Origin: Nitzschia sp. pyKryTriq1
Taxonomy: Eukaryota > Bacillariophyta > Bacillariophyceae > Bacillariales > Bacillariaceae
Length of the DNA: 64,000 nucleotides
NCBI GenBank assembly: GCA_956465555.1
Contig: OY101115.1
Span: 4,006,120-4,070,119, forward strand
Direction of reading: 5' to 3'
This document shows, one piece after another, positions 42,108 through 55,371 of the stretch. Within the stretch, counting starts at the first letter, position 1. Every line of letters begins with the position of its first letter. A program made the position numbers and the translations under genes. The notes under the pieces were generated by a model. That model did no database searches, had not been told where the DNA came from, and was given only the letters and a program-made list of their open reading frames with translations.

Positions 42108-44999
42108 TTACTTGGCAATGATGTTCAGGATTTTTCCCGGCACATAAATCACCTTCTTGATCTCTTTTCCGGTGATCTGGTTCTGAACTTTTTCAACTTC
42201 TTGCGCCGCTGCCATCGCCACTTCTTGATCCGCGTCCGCTGCAATCGTAATTTCACCTCGAGCCTTGCCGTTGACCTGGACTCCCATTGTGACAGTATCG
42301 TCTACGCACAAGTCCTCGTCGTACTCCACCCATGGATGGTACGCTAGAGATTCGGTGTTCCCCAAAATGCTCCAGCATTCTTCTCCCAAGTGAGGAGCAA
42401 AGGGTGAAACCATCAAAGTCAACTTCTGTGCAGCTTCCAGTGGGACCTTTTCTTTCAATGATTGGAGATGATTCGCGAGAACCATCATTGCAGCAATAGC
42501 TGTGTTGAAAGACATGGACTCGATATCTTCTGTGACTTTCTTCATCGTCTTGTGGAGGAGCTTGGTAGTTTCGTCGTCCATTTCTGCAACATTGTGGGCG
42601 GCCGCAGTGTTCACGATGTTGTAAACCTTGGTTTGAAAACGAGCCACCCCTGCCACTTGACTCGTCTGCCAAGGTTTGACGGCTTCCAGTGGTCCCATGA
42701 ACATTTCGTACATTCTCAAAGCATCTCCTCCTTGTGACGAGACAATTTCATCAGGGTTCACAACGTTACCACGGCTCTTTGACATTTTCTCTCCATCGCT
42801 TCCTAGAATCATTCCTTGGTGGACCAACTTTTGAAAGGGTTCTGAGTGCACAGTGTATCCTTCGTCGAACAGAACTTGATGCCAAAATCGAGCATACAAC
42901 AGATGCAGGACAGCGTGCTCCGCTCCGCCCACGTACAGATCGACAGGCATCCAGTCTTGATCATCTTGCTTGCTGAAAGCTTCTTCCAAGTTGCTCGGAT
43001 CCATGAATCGCAAGTAATACCAGCAACTTCCAGCCCATTGAGGCATGGTGTTCGTCTCTCGAGCAAACCACTTTCCGTCCTTCTGGAAGTATCTCCAATC
43101 TTTTGCGCGAGCCAAGCATCCTGCGGGATCGTCGCCTGGCTTGAAATCTTCCATGTACGGCAACTCCAGCGGAAGATCAGCTTCATCCACAGGAATAGAT
43201 TGATCATATCGGATCGTATGCTCGCAATCATCATTTTTGGGATCTTGCGACAAGGGATCAACGCCTTCTGGGAAGTCGACCGGGAAATAAATGGGAATAG
43301 GTTCTCCCCAATATCGTTGTCTCGAGAATACCCAGTCACGAAGTTTGTACGTGATTTGGGGTCCTCCCTTCTCCATTTCCTTGAGTTTCTCCGTGACCGC
43401 CATCTTGCACTTTTCTGTTTTCATGCCATCGAAATCTTCGCCACTGTTCATGGCAACACCAGGTTCAGTAAACGCTTCTTCTTTGTTCAGCTCACCCTTC
43501 ACCGGCTTTACGACCCATTTAATATCCAAACCAAAGGCTTGCGCAAATTCAAAATCCCTGGTATCATGCGCTGGAACAGCCATGACAGCTCCGGTACCAT
43601 AACTTCCCAGCACGTAGTCTCCGACCCACACGGGAACACGTTCGCCCGAAATAGGATGCAATACGTATCCTCCAGTAAAGACACCGGTCTTTTCCTTTGC
43701 GGCAGTACGGTCCAAATCAGATCTCGATGATGTTTCCGCTACGTACTTGTCTACGGCTTCTTTTTGTTCTAGAGTCGTAATGGATGACACCAAAGGATGT
43801 TCTGGTGCCAGAGTTACATAGGTGACACCCATCAAAGTATCGGCACGAGTTGTGAAGACGGTCACAGTCTGAGCATCAAACGAGAAAAAAGCAAGTTAGA
43901 CATTCTTTTCAGGAACCCTCCCGATTTGAGGAAGCTTTGGAAACGCACCTCGTCATCACTCCCTTCGATATCAAAGACGATTTGGCATCCTGTCGACTTG
44001 CCGATCCACTGTTGTTGCGCGGTTAGAGTTCCAGCAGGCCAGTCCAAGCCATCCAAACCTGCTTGCAGTCGATCCGCATATTGTGTAATCTTCAACACCC
44101 ATTGTCGCAACGGCAATCTCTCGACTGGATGATCTCCTCGTTCACTCTTCCCATTAATGACTTCTTCATTGGCCAAAACCGTTCCCAACGCCGGACACCA
44201 ATTGACAGAGACCGAAGATTGTAGGGCCAAACCCTTCTTGAACATTTGCAAAAAGATCCACTGAGTCCACTTTACGTAGTTGATATCGGTGGTCGCCAAT
44301 TCTTTCTCCCAGTCGTAGGAAAATCCTAACATTTTCAACTGACGCTTAAAGTTGGCAATATTCTTTTTGGTGGTGTCTTCCGGCTGAGCTCCCGTCTGAA
44401 CAGCAAATTGCTCGGCGGGCAGACCAAACGAATCCCAACCAATGGGGTGCAAGACATCATGACCCGTCATCCGCCAATATCGGGCCATCACATCGGACGC
44501 TAGAGGCATTGCGAATGTATTGTTCAAAGAAGGAACAGGAGAATAGGCAAAAGAAAAAAGTGAGTTTTGGATCATCAATTTCATGTAACTCCTTCACCTT
44601 TTCTGTAACATTCAACAGCAACCTACCAGTATATCCTTCTGGATGCCCGACGTGCAATCCCGCCCCAGAAGGATAGGGAAACATATCCAAGACGTACTTC
44701 TTGGGCTTGCTGCTATCTCGTTTGGGTGTCTTGAAGGTTTGGTTCTCTTCCCAGTACTTTTGCCATTTTGGCTCGACTTCGGCAAACGGATAGGTTGTCG
44801 GTGTGGCAGGCGCTGACGGGGTCGAGGAGGATTCTTTGGCAGAAGTGGTGGAAAACAACGACACAAAGGCTCGGTGTGGGTATTGATTGGGTGTCGCAAA
44901 AGCTCCAACCACCGTCCGACGAGTCGTCGTGGCACTGAAAATAAGCATTATGGCCGTCACGAAGAGTCGTACAGCAACGAGCAAAGACTCTGACCCCAT
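42108..44999 (-). CDS. organellar leucyl-tRNA synthetase
   Basis: This class I synthetase charges tRNA-Leu in the plastid, and perhaps also in mitochondria. Three exons, 44627-44999, 43949-44499 and 42108-43868, with introns of 127 and 80 bp, join in frame (G|CG codon and a codon boundary), giving 894 aa. It is of the bacterial type: HIGH-like motif [18 protein letters not shown], editing domain with [15 protein letters not shown], and KMSKS motif [17 protein letters not shown] near residue 665. The N-terminus has a signal peptide-like helix ([18 protein letters not shown]), then VVGAFATP, an AF-type plastid site. An internal Met at about residue 18 starts a Ser/Thr/Arg-rich segment that could serve as a mitochondrial presequence. 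Confidence 0.92.
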
Positions 45000-45607
45000 T
45001 TCACTGTGTTGCTAGTCGCCGAAGGAGGATGCGACAGGCGACTGTTATTAGTATCGTCGTCGTCGAAGAGGAATCCCGTGGAAATAATCGAGTAACTGGA
45101 AGGCAATTTACACGGCGTATAGCAACGCAGAGGAAGAAAACCCTGGACTTGCGTAAAGTTGCTAAAACTTCGTTCAATCACTTTATTAGGATGGCTGTTT
45201 GGAATTGTAGCACAAGGCGAAAATACCATGCATGGAGGATCATCAACTCGGCACTCGCTGGATGATGGGACGGCAAGTAAGTGTGATGATCGATGTGATG
45301 TGGTGTTGGAAGCAAAAGCAGCAACTTTCGTTCGGCTCCACTGAAAAAACGTCAGTCGTCGCATCGCATCGCGCGCGGAACGGAAGATTCTTCCACGGTG
45401 CGATGGACAGACAGATGATTTTAGTCACATCGGTCAAGTTACTTTTTTCCATTCTCCATTATTTTATATCGTTTTTGTGGTGTCGTTCCACTTTCGACCA
45501 TGATGATAGGAAGAGGACGACGACGACTCATTTACTCGCTGTGATGACCTATAGAGCGTTGCCTGCACATAGAATACCACTATAGTTCTGAATGCCATCA
45601 AAGGACC
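45000..45607. other. divergent intergenic region
   Basis: It lies between the LeuRS gene (minus) and the broken GT49 gene (plus). No other gene is visible. GATGATGGGACGGC and GATGTGATGTGG-type GATG runs are frequent around 45250-45305. Confidence 0.45.
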
Positions 45608-47120
45608 ATGGTGGCACCGAAGAGTCGTAACACGCAACTCTCTCATGACCGGCCTTTGCGGTGCCTGGAAGAACTCGACGGTCGTCGACGGCGGCGAGAA
45701 CAACGGTTTCCGTGCTGGTGGTGGTTGCCAGCTTGATGGTAATGGGGATCATTAGGAACCCAATCACAAATCCCTACACTGAATCCACTGTGGTGGTATC
45801 CAATTCTTCGGCTTTGATCTCGATGCTGAAGGATTCCACCAAGCACGGGGGTCCTGGTGTTGATCTTCTTTCGATGGCGATGGCACCGAACAAAAATGAG
45901 AAAATTGAATCACCAACGAAGACTGGCCAGATGGCTTCCATCCAAGTCGTTTACAAGAAAGACGTGGTGAAAGACTACTCCAATCAGACAACCTTTGAAG
46001 GAACCTTCTTTGATTCGAAACCAGCGTGTACTCCTCTGATGGCCGATGAAGTCTCGTTCACACTCGTCACCCAAGCTTCCATGGATCGGCTATGGATCAT
46101 GAAGCGCCGCTGTCAACGATGGCCACCTCCTCTTCCTATATCAATCGCTGTTTATCTTCCACCGGACGCACCATACGATGAAACTCACGTCACACGCGAA
46201 CTCAGTGTCAACCAAGGCTGTGATCTCGGTGGATGAAAGTGACGGTACTCTAAGGAATCAAAAGAGGCACTATGGAGAGATATCCAGTCAACATACTTCG
46301 CAATCTAGCAATGTGATTGGCAATCTAGCAATGTGATTGGCAACACTTCTCATGTGGCATATACCGACTCGGACTTTTTGATATCCGATGGCTTAAGTGA
46401 GGATCTCATGGCAATGGCACCGACAGTAGCCAGCGACTCATCGGCAGCAATCGTGATACCCGCCTTTGTCTACAACAGTGCATGCAAGGAAATGTTTTCG
46501 TCGGAAATTGTTGAGGCCTTGAGCTGCCTGGCGAAGGAATGGGAAACTGGAGTCCCCAAGAGGAAGGAAGATTTGCTAGAGCTTTGGGCCAGGGAACGAG
46601 CCACGAAACCCAACGTCAAACCAGGGTTTCATGGGGTTCACTATCAAAAGACGACATTGTATCAGGAATACACAAATCAGACAGCTCCACTTCGCATTTC
46701 CTGCATAGAAAATTACTTATACGAGCCATATCTGGCGCGTGAGTGCAGCAACTATCGACATGATTCCGTAGTGCACTGCTGTATAGTGTAGTTCGACTTT
46801 GTTTAGTACATCTGTGTAAGGAGCTTCCCCTCTTCCCTGAGGTATTTCGTAGATACGGTTGGAATAAGAATGTGTGGATAAGGTGGTTGATGCAAAAACT
46901 CGCCTATAAGATTTTTCAAATGCCGCGAAGTTTTGTCGTTCATTTGCCCCACAAGAAGTCGGCGTCCTGGTGGAGCGTCCAAGAAACAGATAAAAAGACG
47001 GGCAGGAAGACTACAACAAAGGCGCCACTTGAACACGAACGGTACTTGCACTGGTTCATGAAAAAGGTTCCTAATAACCCCAACCGCATGCCACCATGCA
47101 AAGGCAAAACGGAAGAATAG
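45608..47120 (+). pseudogene. broken GT49 (LARGE/B4GAT1-like) glycosyltransferase gene
   Basis: Pieces of a GT49-type Golgi glycosyltransferase are seen in order on the plus strand, in three frames. First a short basic head and a membrane anchor (VSVLVVVASLMVMGII), then PISIAVYLPPDAPYDE, then RYPVNILRNLA, then NTSHVAYTDSDFLIS (DxD-like metal site), IVIPAFVY, GFHGVHYQKTTLYQEY, EPYLA, and after a likely 68-bp intron (46739-46806) the tail FRRYGWNKNVWIRW and SFVVHLPHK. In-frame stops occur at 46234 and after RNLAM. A 20-bp unit (GCAATCTAGCAATGTGATTG) is duplicated in tandem at 46301-46340 and shifts the frame. The anchor also needs a frame change from the ATG at 45608. The intron still looks intact, so decay is recent. 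A partial copy lies at 59601-59921. Sequencing error at single sites cannot be excluded. Confidence 0.75.
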
Positions 47121-47433
47121 CCACTATACACGTACCGGTACGGTACCTGGTGGGGAGATTTTGCCTTTTTGAATTGTGACATTGTGAGTAGAAATAGCAA
47201 GAACAAACACAGGAACATCAATCTTTCGCCCCGTCTAACTTAGCTACTACTTGACGGTTCATAGCAATGAATCTCCCTTGCGCCGGAGCGAGTAGTACTC
47301 TGTACGTGTGGTGGTCTATTAGTAATCCTAAACAGGAGGACATTCCTAAAGCAGCGAAAAGTGCACTGCCCAATTTACCAACTACCTTGACGGTTAAGAG
47401 CGAACCATCTACTGTCTTACGCCGGAACGATAG
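47121..47433. other. gap between the GT49 remnant and a fucosyltransferase-like gene
   Basis: No gene. CGTACCGGTACGGTACC at 47131-47147 is an exception to the rule that tail-to-tail gaps lack this motif. Confidence 0.5.
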
Positions 47434-49110
47434 TCAAAATTTAGTGCTACTCATTCTTGATCTTCTGGTGCAGTCACGGTATTCTACGAGCGTCAAGTTC
47501 AAGTTTAGATTCAGAGAGGCCGCCTTGGAGTAGTCGAAACCCTTCACTTGATTTTTATTCATAATACTTCCAAGATCCCACTCACAGTCCTCACATCTGT
47601 TACGGCGTCGCTGCTCCAACCTTATATTTATTCGAGGATCCGAAGCTACAAGCTTTTCTAAATGATAGAGATAGAAATTGTTGTCAAGATGAGCATCATC
47701 GCCGCTCCTGGCAATGTGGCTGTTCAAAACCGTCTGAATTGTTGCGTCCAAATCGACGAATCCGTATCCCAGACCCCGCTCCACGATCTGTTGTATTCCT
47801 TTGCGGTAACAAGGATCCCGCTCATCGCTCGCCAATAGCATCGTCATGTTTCCAAACATTGACGAAATAGCCGAAGTCATTTCTCCCCGTAAGGAACACA
47901 TCATATAGTTGTGCATTCGACGTAAATTAGTATCACATTCCTCGATTGCGTCGTCTCGCCGGATGTGGAAATGAACTGTGCCTCCAGATTTTGTAGGATG
48001 TGCTTGTCTTATCGAATCAAAAATTTGGTCCACAAGACTTCTCGTGGTTTCTCCGATAGTGTCCACGACATACTCACAGGGCCCGGTCGGGCTTGGCAAC
48101 TCCGATGGCCGAGCACCAGTAAATCTTGAGGAGTTTCGAATCGGAAAGGAGTCCCAAGGTACAGTACCTATCTCCCATAGGAATGCTGTTGACGCCGTCG
48201 ATTCATCATGCTCTTGCTGTAATTCCACGAAATTGATCAGCTGATTCGCCTGCGAAATGAAGGGTTCCGCTTCCTTTGATCCCATTCTCCAGTTTTTTAA
48301 CCAAGACGTGTTGCTACCCGAGTCTATTTGATTCGGTGGGAATTCATTCGGTTCGGGATAGATTTCCAGAGCGGTTGCATTGTCGTCCAAAAATGAAGAA
48401 ACTTTAAAGTCAGACCAACTCAAATTGGTTGAAACCCGCTTCCCTCCGTTATGTTTGGGGTGTAACTGGTATTATTCATGGGACAAGGACGACAGTGAAA
48501 TACCAAGGAGTGAGTGGAAGAGAAGTGCGAGACAAGACAAGACAAGACTTCACCAGCGGCGTGCGTCGTACCATCGAAGTGGGCGGCGGAACATATACGG
48601 TAGCGCAGAGGTAGCCAGCCCAGCTTGCAAAAAAATTTAAAATAAAGTGACGATCGCTAAGATTAAAATGTCAGGAGTGAGAGGTGAGGTCGTTGCTTGT
48701 CCGCAGAACCGAGCGACGAGCTGCCTGTTGCTGCAATTTGAAATGGTGATGTTTACTTACTTCAGCCCTGCCGTGAGAGGTCGAATATTCAGCCAAATTA
48801 TATTCTTTCGAGATTGACATTGACGCCTACACGAAGCAGAGGACGATTTGGTACCAAGCACTTGTAGGGTACTGATACTGCTTATATTCTTCTTTTGTTT
48901 TATAGTGATGGAAGGATTCAACTTCTCGAGGGAACGGCTCTCAGCAATCAGCGCAGGGAAAAAGTACACCACCAAGAACATCAGCACGGTCAGGAGGCCC
49001 CGTATTTTCCACCCTGCCAACCCCGCCCACTGGCGGCTCGGGTAGGACGAATCGCCATCACCAGCGTTGGCGGCAGCAGGTACACCTCCTTGCTGTACGA
49101 ACCCGACCAT
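47434..49110 (-). CDS. GDP-fucose O-fucosyltransferase-like protein 1
   Basis: This probable type II Golgi glycosyltransferase has exons 48761-49110 and 47434-48418, giving about 444 aa. The GTAAGT donor at 48760 is strong. The acceptor (AATTTGAG, 48419) is the only nearby one that keeps frame, and the 342-bp intron is long for this window, so this junction is uncertain. Exon 1 carries a membrane anchor (LLTVLMFLVVYFFPALIA). Exon 2 has the fucosyltransferase-type motif VHFHIRRDDAIEECDT and a Cys-rich C-terminal stretch (RCEDCEWDLGS). The paralogue at 56638-58011 has the same order and length (457 aa), which supports the joined model. Sugar donor is inferred from the HxRRxD pattern; acceptor unknown. 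Confidence 0.65.
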
Positions 49111-50969
49111 TTATTGCTGAAAAAGAGTCCTGGGAAAATAGCGAATGGATTCTCCCGAAACAGCTGCACTAGCCTAGAGTAAGAGGGGAGGCCTATTCGA
49201 TATGGGGGCAGCAGATATCAATTCATTAACAGTTGGCAATGATCAATAGAGATCAAGAGCAGGATAAACAAAAGAGTGAGCTTTCGCTCGCAACTAGGCA
49301 ACTAGCCCAATCGAAAGACTTGCAGTAAGATTGCGGCTGACACCGATTCGAATAGTCGTCGCTGTACTCTCTCTCTCTACTCATTAGTATAGAGTAAGTG
49401 TACGTATGTAGAATTAGTACAAGTGGCCTTCAGTTTGTCCGAGATTGACCTGGCGGGCGCTGGCAGCGCGTGTAAACTTGGGGTGTGATACGCTTGGCAG
49501 CCACGAGGCGGGATTCTTTTCGGAGGATGAGCGCTGGGGCGCGCACGTATGTACAGGATTTTAGCGGTACCTGGTACAGTACTGGTAGCGTACTCTAGTA
49601 GCTAGAGGAAGTTGAGAACCGAAAAAAGTCTTAAAAATGACTCGACAGCCGGCCAGACGGAGGCAGAAGGAGCTTCTAATGGAAGCGTCTTTTGCATATC
49701 CAATGGATAAGCGAACATTCAGAATTCTCCATATCCGAATAATTTTTATGATATATCCAATCGAGAGTGTCTGTCGTGTCTGCGGCGTCTGTTTGTTCTT
49801 CTCCTCCCTTTTCGTCCTTTTTCCGTCTGTCATCCCTTTCCTCGGTAAAATGTGACCGATCCGATCACTTCGTCTCAACTCCAAGATAACGTGATCGATG
49901 GGACCGAATTATTTTTTCATGCCGCCACGAGGAATTTCATTCGGATGGCAAGTCGTATTACAACCGATGCAACCGACCGTGATCTTTCACAACCTAGCGT
50001 TGTGTCAGTTTACGTTTGATGACAGAAACAAAAAATCAATTGTACTACTACCTGTGAATCACGTTTTATTTTGTTGCTGGCGTGCCAGAGTCACATAGGA
50101 CATAGAATCGTTAAGTAATTTTATCGTAATGGATTGGATTTGCCTATTTTATCCATTGGATATGTATGGGGTGCCTAATGGAAGGCGCACGCCTGACAGA
50201 CGGAGTAATGATGACGCCATCAAATGAATCTGATTGGTAGATGCGCAGTCATGGCGGAACAGCTAATTCAAGCCATCTTGCAAAACACGGCATCTGACGG
50301 CAAGAACTCTACCTGGATTACCGAGATGAACGCCAATTGTCCCTGGTTTTGACCCGCTACGTCACAGTCCCACAACTGCAAAATAAAAGTTTCCGCGCTG
50401 AATGAAAATCCTCAACTCTAAATAAATTCCTTCCCGCACCTCTGCAGTTTTTCTACTGCAACAGCCGTCATCACCGGAGTAGAATCAAGTAAGCAGGTCT
50501 GATCAAGAAAGTCTTGGCTGAGAGATAAAATTTTCGAAAGCTGCAGCTTGAGATTGTCTTTCAAATGGTCTCATCAATGGGTACATGTTGATGCAAGTTT
50601 GGGGCCCAAGCCTTCCGAAACCGGAAAGTTACTCTTTGTTGACCATTTTGCCTAAGTATCGCCTAAGTATTTTTTTGCTTTTTTTTTCTTCATTTTTGTC
50701 CTCCAGATCACTTCGTTAGGTTGATAGATTATGTAAAACAGCCATTGTTGCGCGATTGTGGGACCTCTGCCCACACGCGCGGCAGAGCGCAGCCTTGGGG
50801 GAGAATTTGGGAGAGAAGGGGGCGTCTGACCAGGAGTGCCGCAAAGCTCCAAAAAACTTGCAGTTCGCCGCTAACTTTGCACCCCGTGTTGTAAAGACCC
50901 GTATTCCATCCCTTGTCCACACCCTCCCAAGTCCCCACAATATCACCGTGCAAAAGCACGTCTCGAACC
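49111..50969. other. gene-poor stretch before the Ty3/gypsy element
   Basis: No supportable gene. It contains CTCTCTCTCTACTCATTAG at 49369-49387, a GGTACCTGGTACAGTACTGG unit at 49567-49586 and otherwise unremarkable AT-rich DNA. The block 50740-50960 reads GC-rich and is open on both strands, without a recognisable domain. Confidence 0.45.
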
Positions 50970-51211
50970 TGCGTTATCTCTAACGTGATATAGAAATTAT
51001 AAGATTATTTTACGAGTGTTTTCGTCTATCCTCAAAACCTTGATAGAAGGAAGAGAGCTCCTCCGATGTTCGCCGAACCTCGCTGGGTATCGCCGAGGTT
51101 CTTCGCCAGTCTCTGATATTCGGAAACATTCGGCGGAACCATTAGCCGCACGTTTGGGCAACCGCATCCGTAGGCGCGTTATCCAAAAAGGGGGACGTGC
51201 TGGATAGCGCA
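50970..51211 (-). repeat. LTR, left copy
   Basis: This is the 242-bp terminal repeat, from TGCGTTATCTCTAACGTG to CTGGATAGCGCA. For the minus-strand element this is the 3' LTR. Confidence 0.92.
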
Positions 51212-54200
51212 CTCTGCCTCTCCAAGGTTGACGTTCGCAGCGAACGCTTGACGTGAGAAATAAAGAGGAAACCTTGACGAACAAGGGAAAAAACCTCTTT
51301 CGTCGATTATTGCCTGTAGGGCATATTAAAAGTTGTAGTGGGTTTCGTTTCACATAGATGTGGCGACAATCGAATTGTCGTGGTACGAAAATAATGTGGT
51401 CATCTCAAAGCACGGGCTTTGATTTTGTTTTGCATCAATCTCAGGACTGAGTCGTTCTTTTTAATTTGCGCTGATAGTAGTAGTCGCCTATCAATCATGT
51501 GTTGCTTGTAGCTGTGCTCGAATAATTTGCAAATCTGCAAATGAACGGTAGCGCAGCGACTATGTCGTGGCCAAATACTACACCACCTGGGGTAGTTTGA
51601 ATAGCGCTATGGTAAGCAATGCGATGTGCAAACATTGCATTAGCAGTAGCCTTATCAACTAATTGATTTGCTTCTGCTATCCCCTCTGGGAGGTTCATTG
51701 TAGTTAGCACACGAAGTGCGTTTCCAATTATTTCTTGGTGCCTCCATCGCACACAGCGTTGGCCTGTGGGTTGCGAGTAGAGGAGCGATGATATTAAATT
51801 TGATCCCAATGGATCATTTGCAAAGAATGCGTGTCCAGTGAATTCTCATCCTTGGTCGGGAAGGCAATGAGACATGCTGGGATATTCTTGGGCGAGCCAT
51901 TTGTTATTTTTGTTTGTTGCGAGGCAACAGAATGCATGGGCGAGCCAGCAATTTTCGAATAAACGAATGAATTTAATCGTAAGGACAACGTACGTTTGAG
52001 TCCTTGGCCTGTGACATTAATAGTCCAGGGACCAACAAGGCGGTCTTGTTGCGACTTCTTGCCATGGAGTGAGCGCTGCCTTTCGTAGTGCAGGCCTCCC
52101 ATGTCCTCGACAACGAGTTTCGAAGCGTTGATGCGTATTGCAAGTTGAAACACTGGTTTCAATAGTCGACTTGATTTGTTGTTGTTGTCGTATAAACATT
52201 GCATTGACATGATGTCGTGCAATCGGTTGGAACCGGTGGCTTCGGAGCCAAGAACCAGCGGACTGAATTATTCTCCAAAAATTCGTCCGATCAGTAGATT
52301 CTCGAAGAATCATCTGGTTGCGCTGTGGAACAGCGATATTATTTATATCGGATGCGAGGTTCCGATCCACATGCTGAAGTGGACGTTCTGCCATAAGTGC
52401 AGGTCGGCGTCCCGATCTTGCGCTTTGGCGATTGTTTGAAAGTCAAGTTCAAACAGTATTCCATTTGATCTGGAAATGAGCAAAACGATGAGCAAAATCA
52501 TCATTGAGCTCCATGGCCATAAAAAATAAACGAGTTGGAGATAAGATCCATGGGATCGTACTGTTTTGGAATTGAATTGTTTGGCGTCGCGATTCGTCGC
52601 TTTGCGCCATTGAAACTGAAAAGTTCGGCGTCGCGATATTTTGAAATCCTGAGGATTTGTCGCGTTGCGCCATCCTGCCTCTTCAAAGAGGACAAGCGAG
52701 AAGGCATGTCGGCGAGGGTGTCCTTTGCACGAAAATAGTGATAGTTCGGCCGTGTTTCTCGAGGAAAGCGTGCCATCTCATAACATGCTGAGCGTGTTTG
52801 GACTTGCGGGAAGTATTATTTTGTTTGTCGGAATAAATGTGAATCCGGAGAGCGCTGTACAACGTGGTACGTACCGGTACGAGCGGTGATGTATTATTAC
52901 TCTTTGAGAGCTGTGATTCTTTTTGCGCGCGGTTATTGCGAGGGTATGATGCGACGGTCATTAGGGACCTTCTGGAGGTGTAATTTCGTCAAGGCGTCCT
53001 TTCGAAGAAAGGTTGGACCGTGCATGAACGAAACATCGTCTTGTGGAGTTTGCACTTGGCCTTGGCAATATGATTGCTGAGCGTTGCTGATGGTCAGCAG
53101 CTTCACAATGAATGAAAAGGGGCTTATCACGGTCAAAATACTTAAGGAAGACTTGACCCGAAAGTACGAGCAGTAGCTGGTAATGCCTTCTGCCTTTGCC
53201 GCGCTTCGAGTGCGCGCTGACCAATAAAGAATAATGGAGTGATTTTTGACCCACTCATTTTATGAGTGGTGCCCGAATGTGCGATCGGCGCTGGACCGAT
53301 GAATGAGTGCAACTCGGTTGCGGTCTGTTGATGAATGAGTGCAACTCGGTTGCGGTCTGTTGGACATTGAAGGTCTTTCCTCAAACCATTTTGGTTGAGA
53401 TACTCGCAATATTGTCCTCCATTAAATGAGTAACGGTATTCATATCGCTGATGTACTGAACATCGAACTTGTATTTCGAGGCCATTTTGCATGAAAGCTT
53501 GGGCGACGTCCGGAGACGACTGTTTTCCCATTGGCCGCTGATTGCATCGAAAGATGCCACGCGTTATAACCTGTGCCCGGAGCACTTGTTAATTTTAAAG
53601 GTAGCTTTTTGGAAAGCGTTTGCTCAACTTACAGAAGTGTGCGTCGGGCGCACGAGCAGTAGAAGGCGATGGACGCATTCATCTCTCTGAAGAGCATTGC
53701 TATTAGCAGCGAGATGCGACGGACGCATGATGAGGGAGCTGGGCAGTTGGTTGTTCATAGGAACACGCCTGTCCGAGGTATGATCTTTGGTAGATCTTTT
53801 GTTGTGGTAAAAGTCATTGTTGGACGAGTAGTCAACAGATACATTGATCGACGGTGCGATCGATGCACAAAGAACACGAAGTTCTTTAGACATAATCATG
53901 TCTTCTTTTTCAAGTTTGTCAAGACGTCGACAGCGACGGCCGTGAAAATAAAATAGCGATAGCGAGAACGCTTACTGAGGAGATGTCGCGAACGAGCAAC
54001 TTGACGATTATAGCGATGATTGAATCGCTCGTTTGGTAACCTTGAGATTTTCCGAGAAATCTTTATTTCATCAAAATGGTGTCGTCCTTTGCTCAAGAGG
54101 AGCATAAAAACTTGACGGGATGATCGTCATCGTCGTGAAATAATTCGCGAGGCGGGGAAGCCAGAATTGTTTTCGAAACAGTTGCGGTTCACAGAAGGAC

Positions 54201-55371
54201 TGGAAAAGGATGCCGTTCTCTGGGAACTTGGGCATGCTTTACAAGGTGCAATAGTAGCAGCGGTCTGGTAGAGACCCAACGTCGCGAGGACGGTAAACAA
54301 ACGAGTATTCCCAGTAGCGGAATAAAAAGTCTACTGGAGACCAAACGTCGCGATGATGATAAGCCTGCGAATGGCGAAATAAGAGATCCACGAGTAGAGA
54401 TCGAACGTCGCGAGGACGATAAGCCAAAGAATAGCGGAAAAAGAGACGACGCGAGATCGTCGAGGAACCATTCCTGTTGAGGGAGCCAATGCAGTAAACA
54501 TTGGTGCTATTATTAGCAAGAGTGGCGATGCCAAGAATAAAATAATTTTATTATTGTTCGATGCGGAATCGAATGATCTTGTAAAGGACAAGATACCCAT
54601 TTCATAAGAAGTACGGTCTTCGCAAGAAACAATTCTTGGAGGACGTTGAGGCTCATTTGGAGCGCAGCATGAGAAATGCCATGAGTACTGTTCGTCGAGG
54701 AACGATACTGCCTTTTCTTGGCGACATTTTGCTTGTAGAGCGTTGACATCGAATGTCGAAGTTGAGGGGCTTGATAGTCAAGCCCAAGGCAAGCTCGAAG
54801 ATAGGTAGGTTGGGAGAATCAACGGGATGATCATCTTGGACCTCCTTCTTCAGCACTTCAAGAGACGAGTCCTGTAACAAAAGCTGTCCTTTATCCATTC
54901 GAAATGGGTCTGCGACGATCACTGAGATCGAAGGAAGTTGGCGTTGACATTATATGTAGCGACGATCGGGGTCACTTGTTGCTCGTGATGCGAGCGTCGT
55001 TGCGACCACAGGTAGTTGCGACACAGTCGAGTCCATGTGGATGCCAAATAACGAGGATCACGAGGATCGTGGTCAATTCAACTGACTCATGATGATACGA
55101 GATCAGTTGTTTTCTTTCAGGGAAAGAGCATTGAATAACTGCAAGGGTGTGTGTACGGGAATATTCACATCGTCGGCAACAAAAGCTGCGTTTTTGCGAG
55201 AGAGCACGCCAAAAGGTGAGATGTTTCCTGTGTCTCGGTCATACTTACTCTGTGCCCAAAGCACTGGTTCCGTGGGCACATTTCTTCCGTAGTCGATAGT
55301 GCTGGTTGTGTTTCGGCCTCATGGTGGCCTTGAATGAATCAACGTGTAGAGAGCTGAAGCTCTGATCAGAA

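Noticed and set aside
50652-50983. Overlapping ORFs on both strands before the LTR element
   Set aside because: Mutually overlapping, GC-rich and without domains; no support for a gene.
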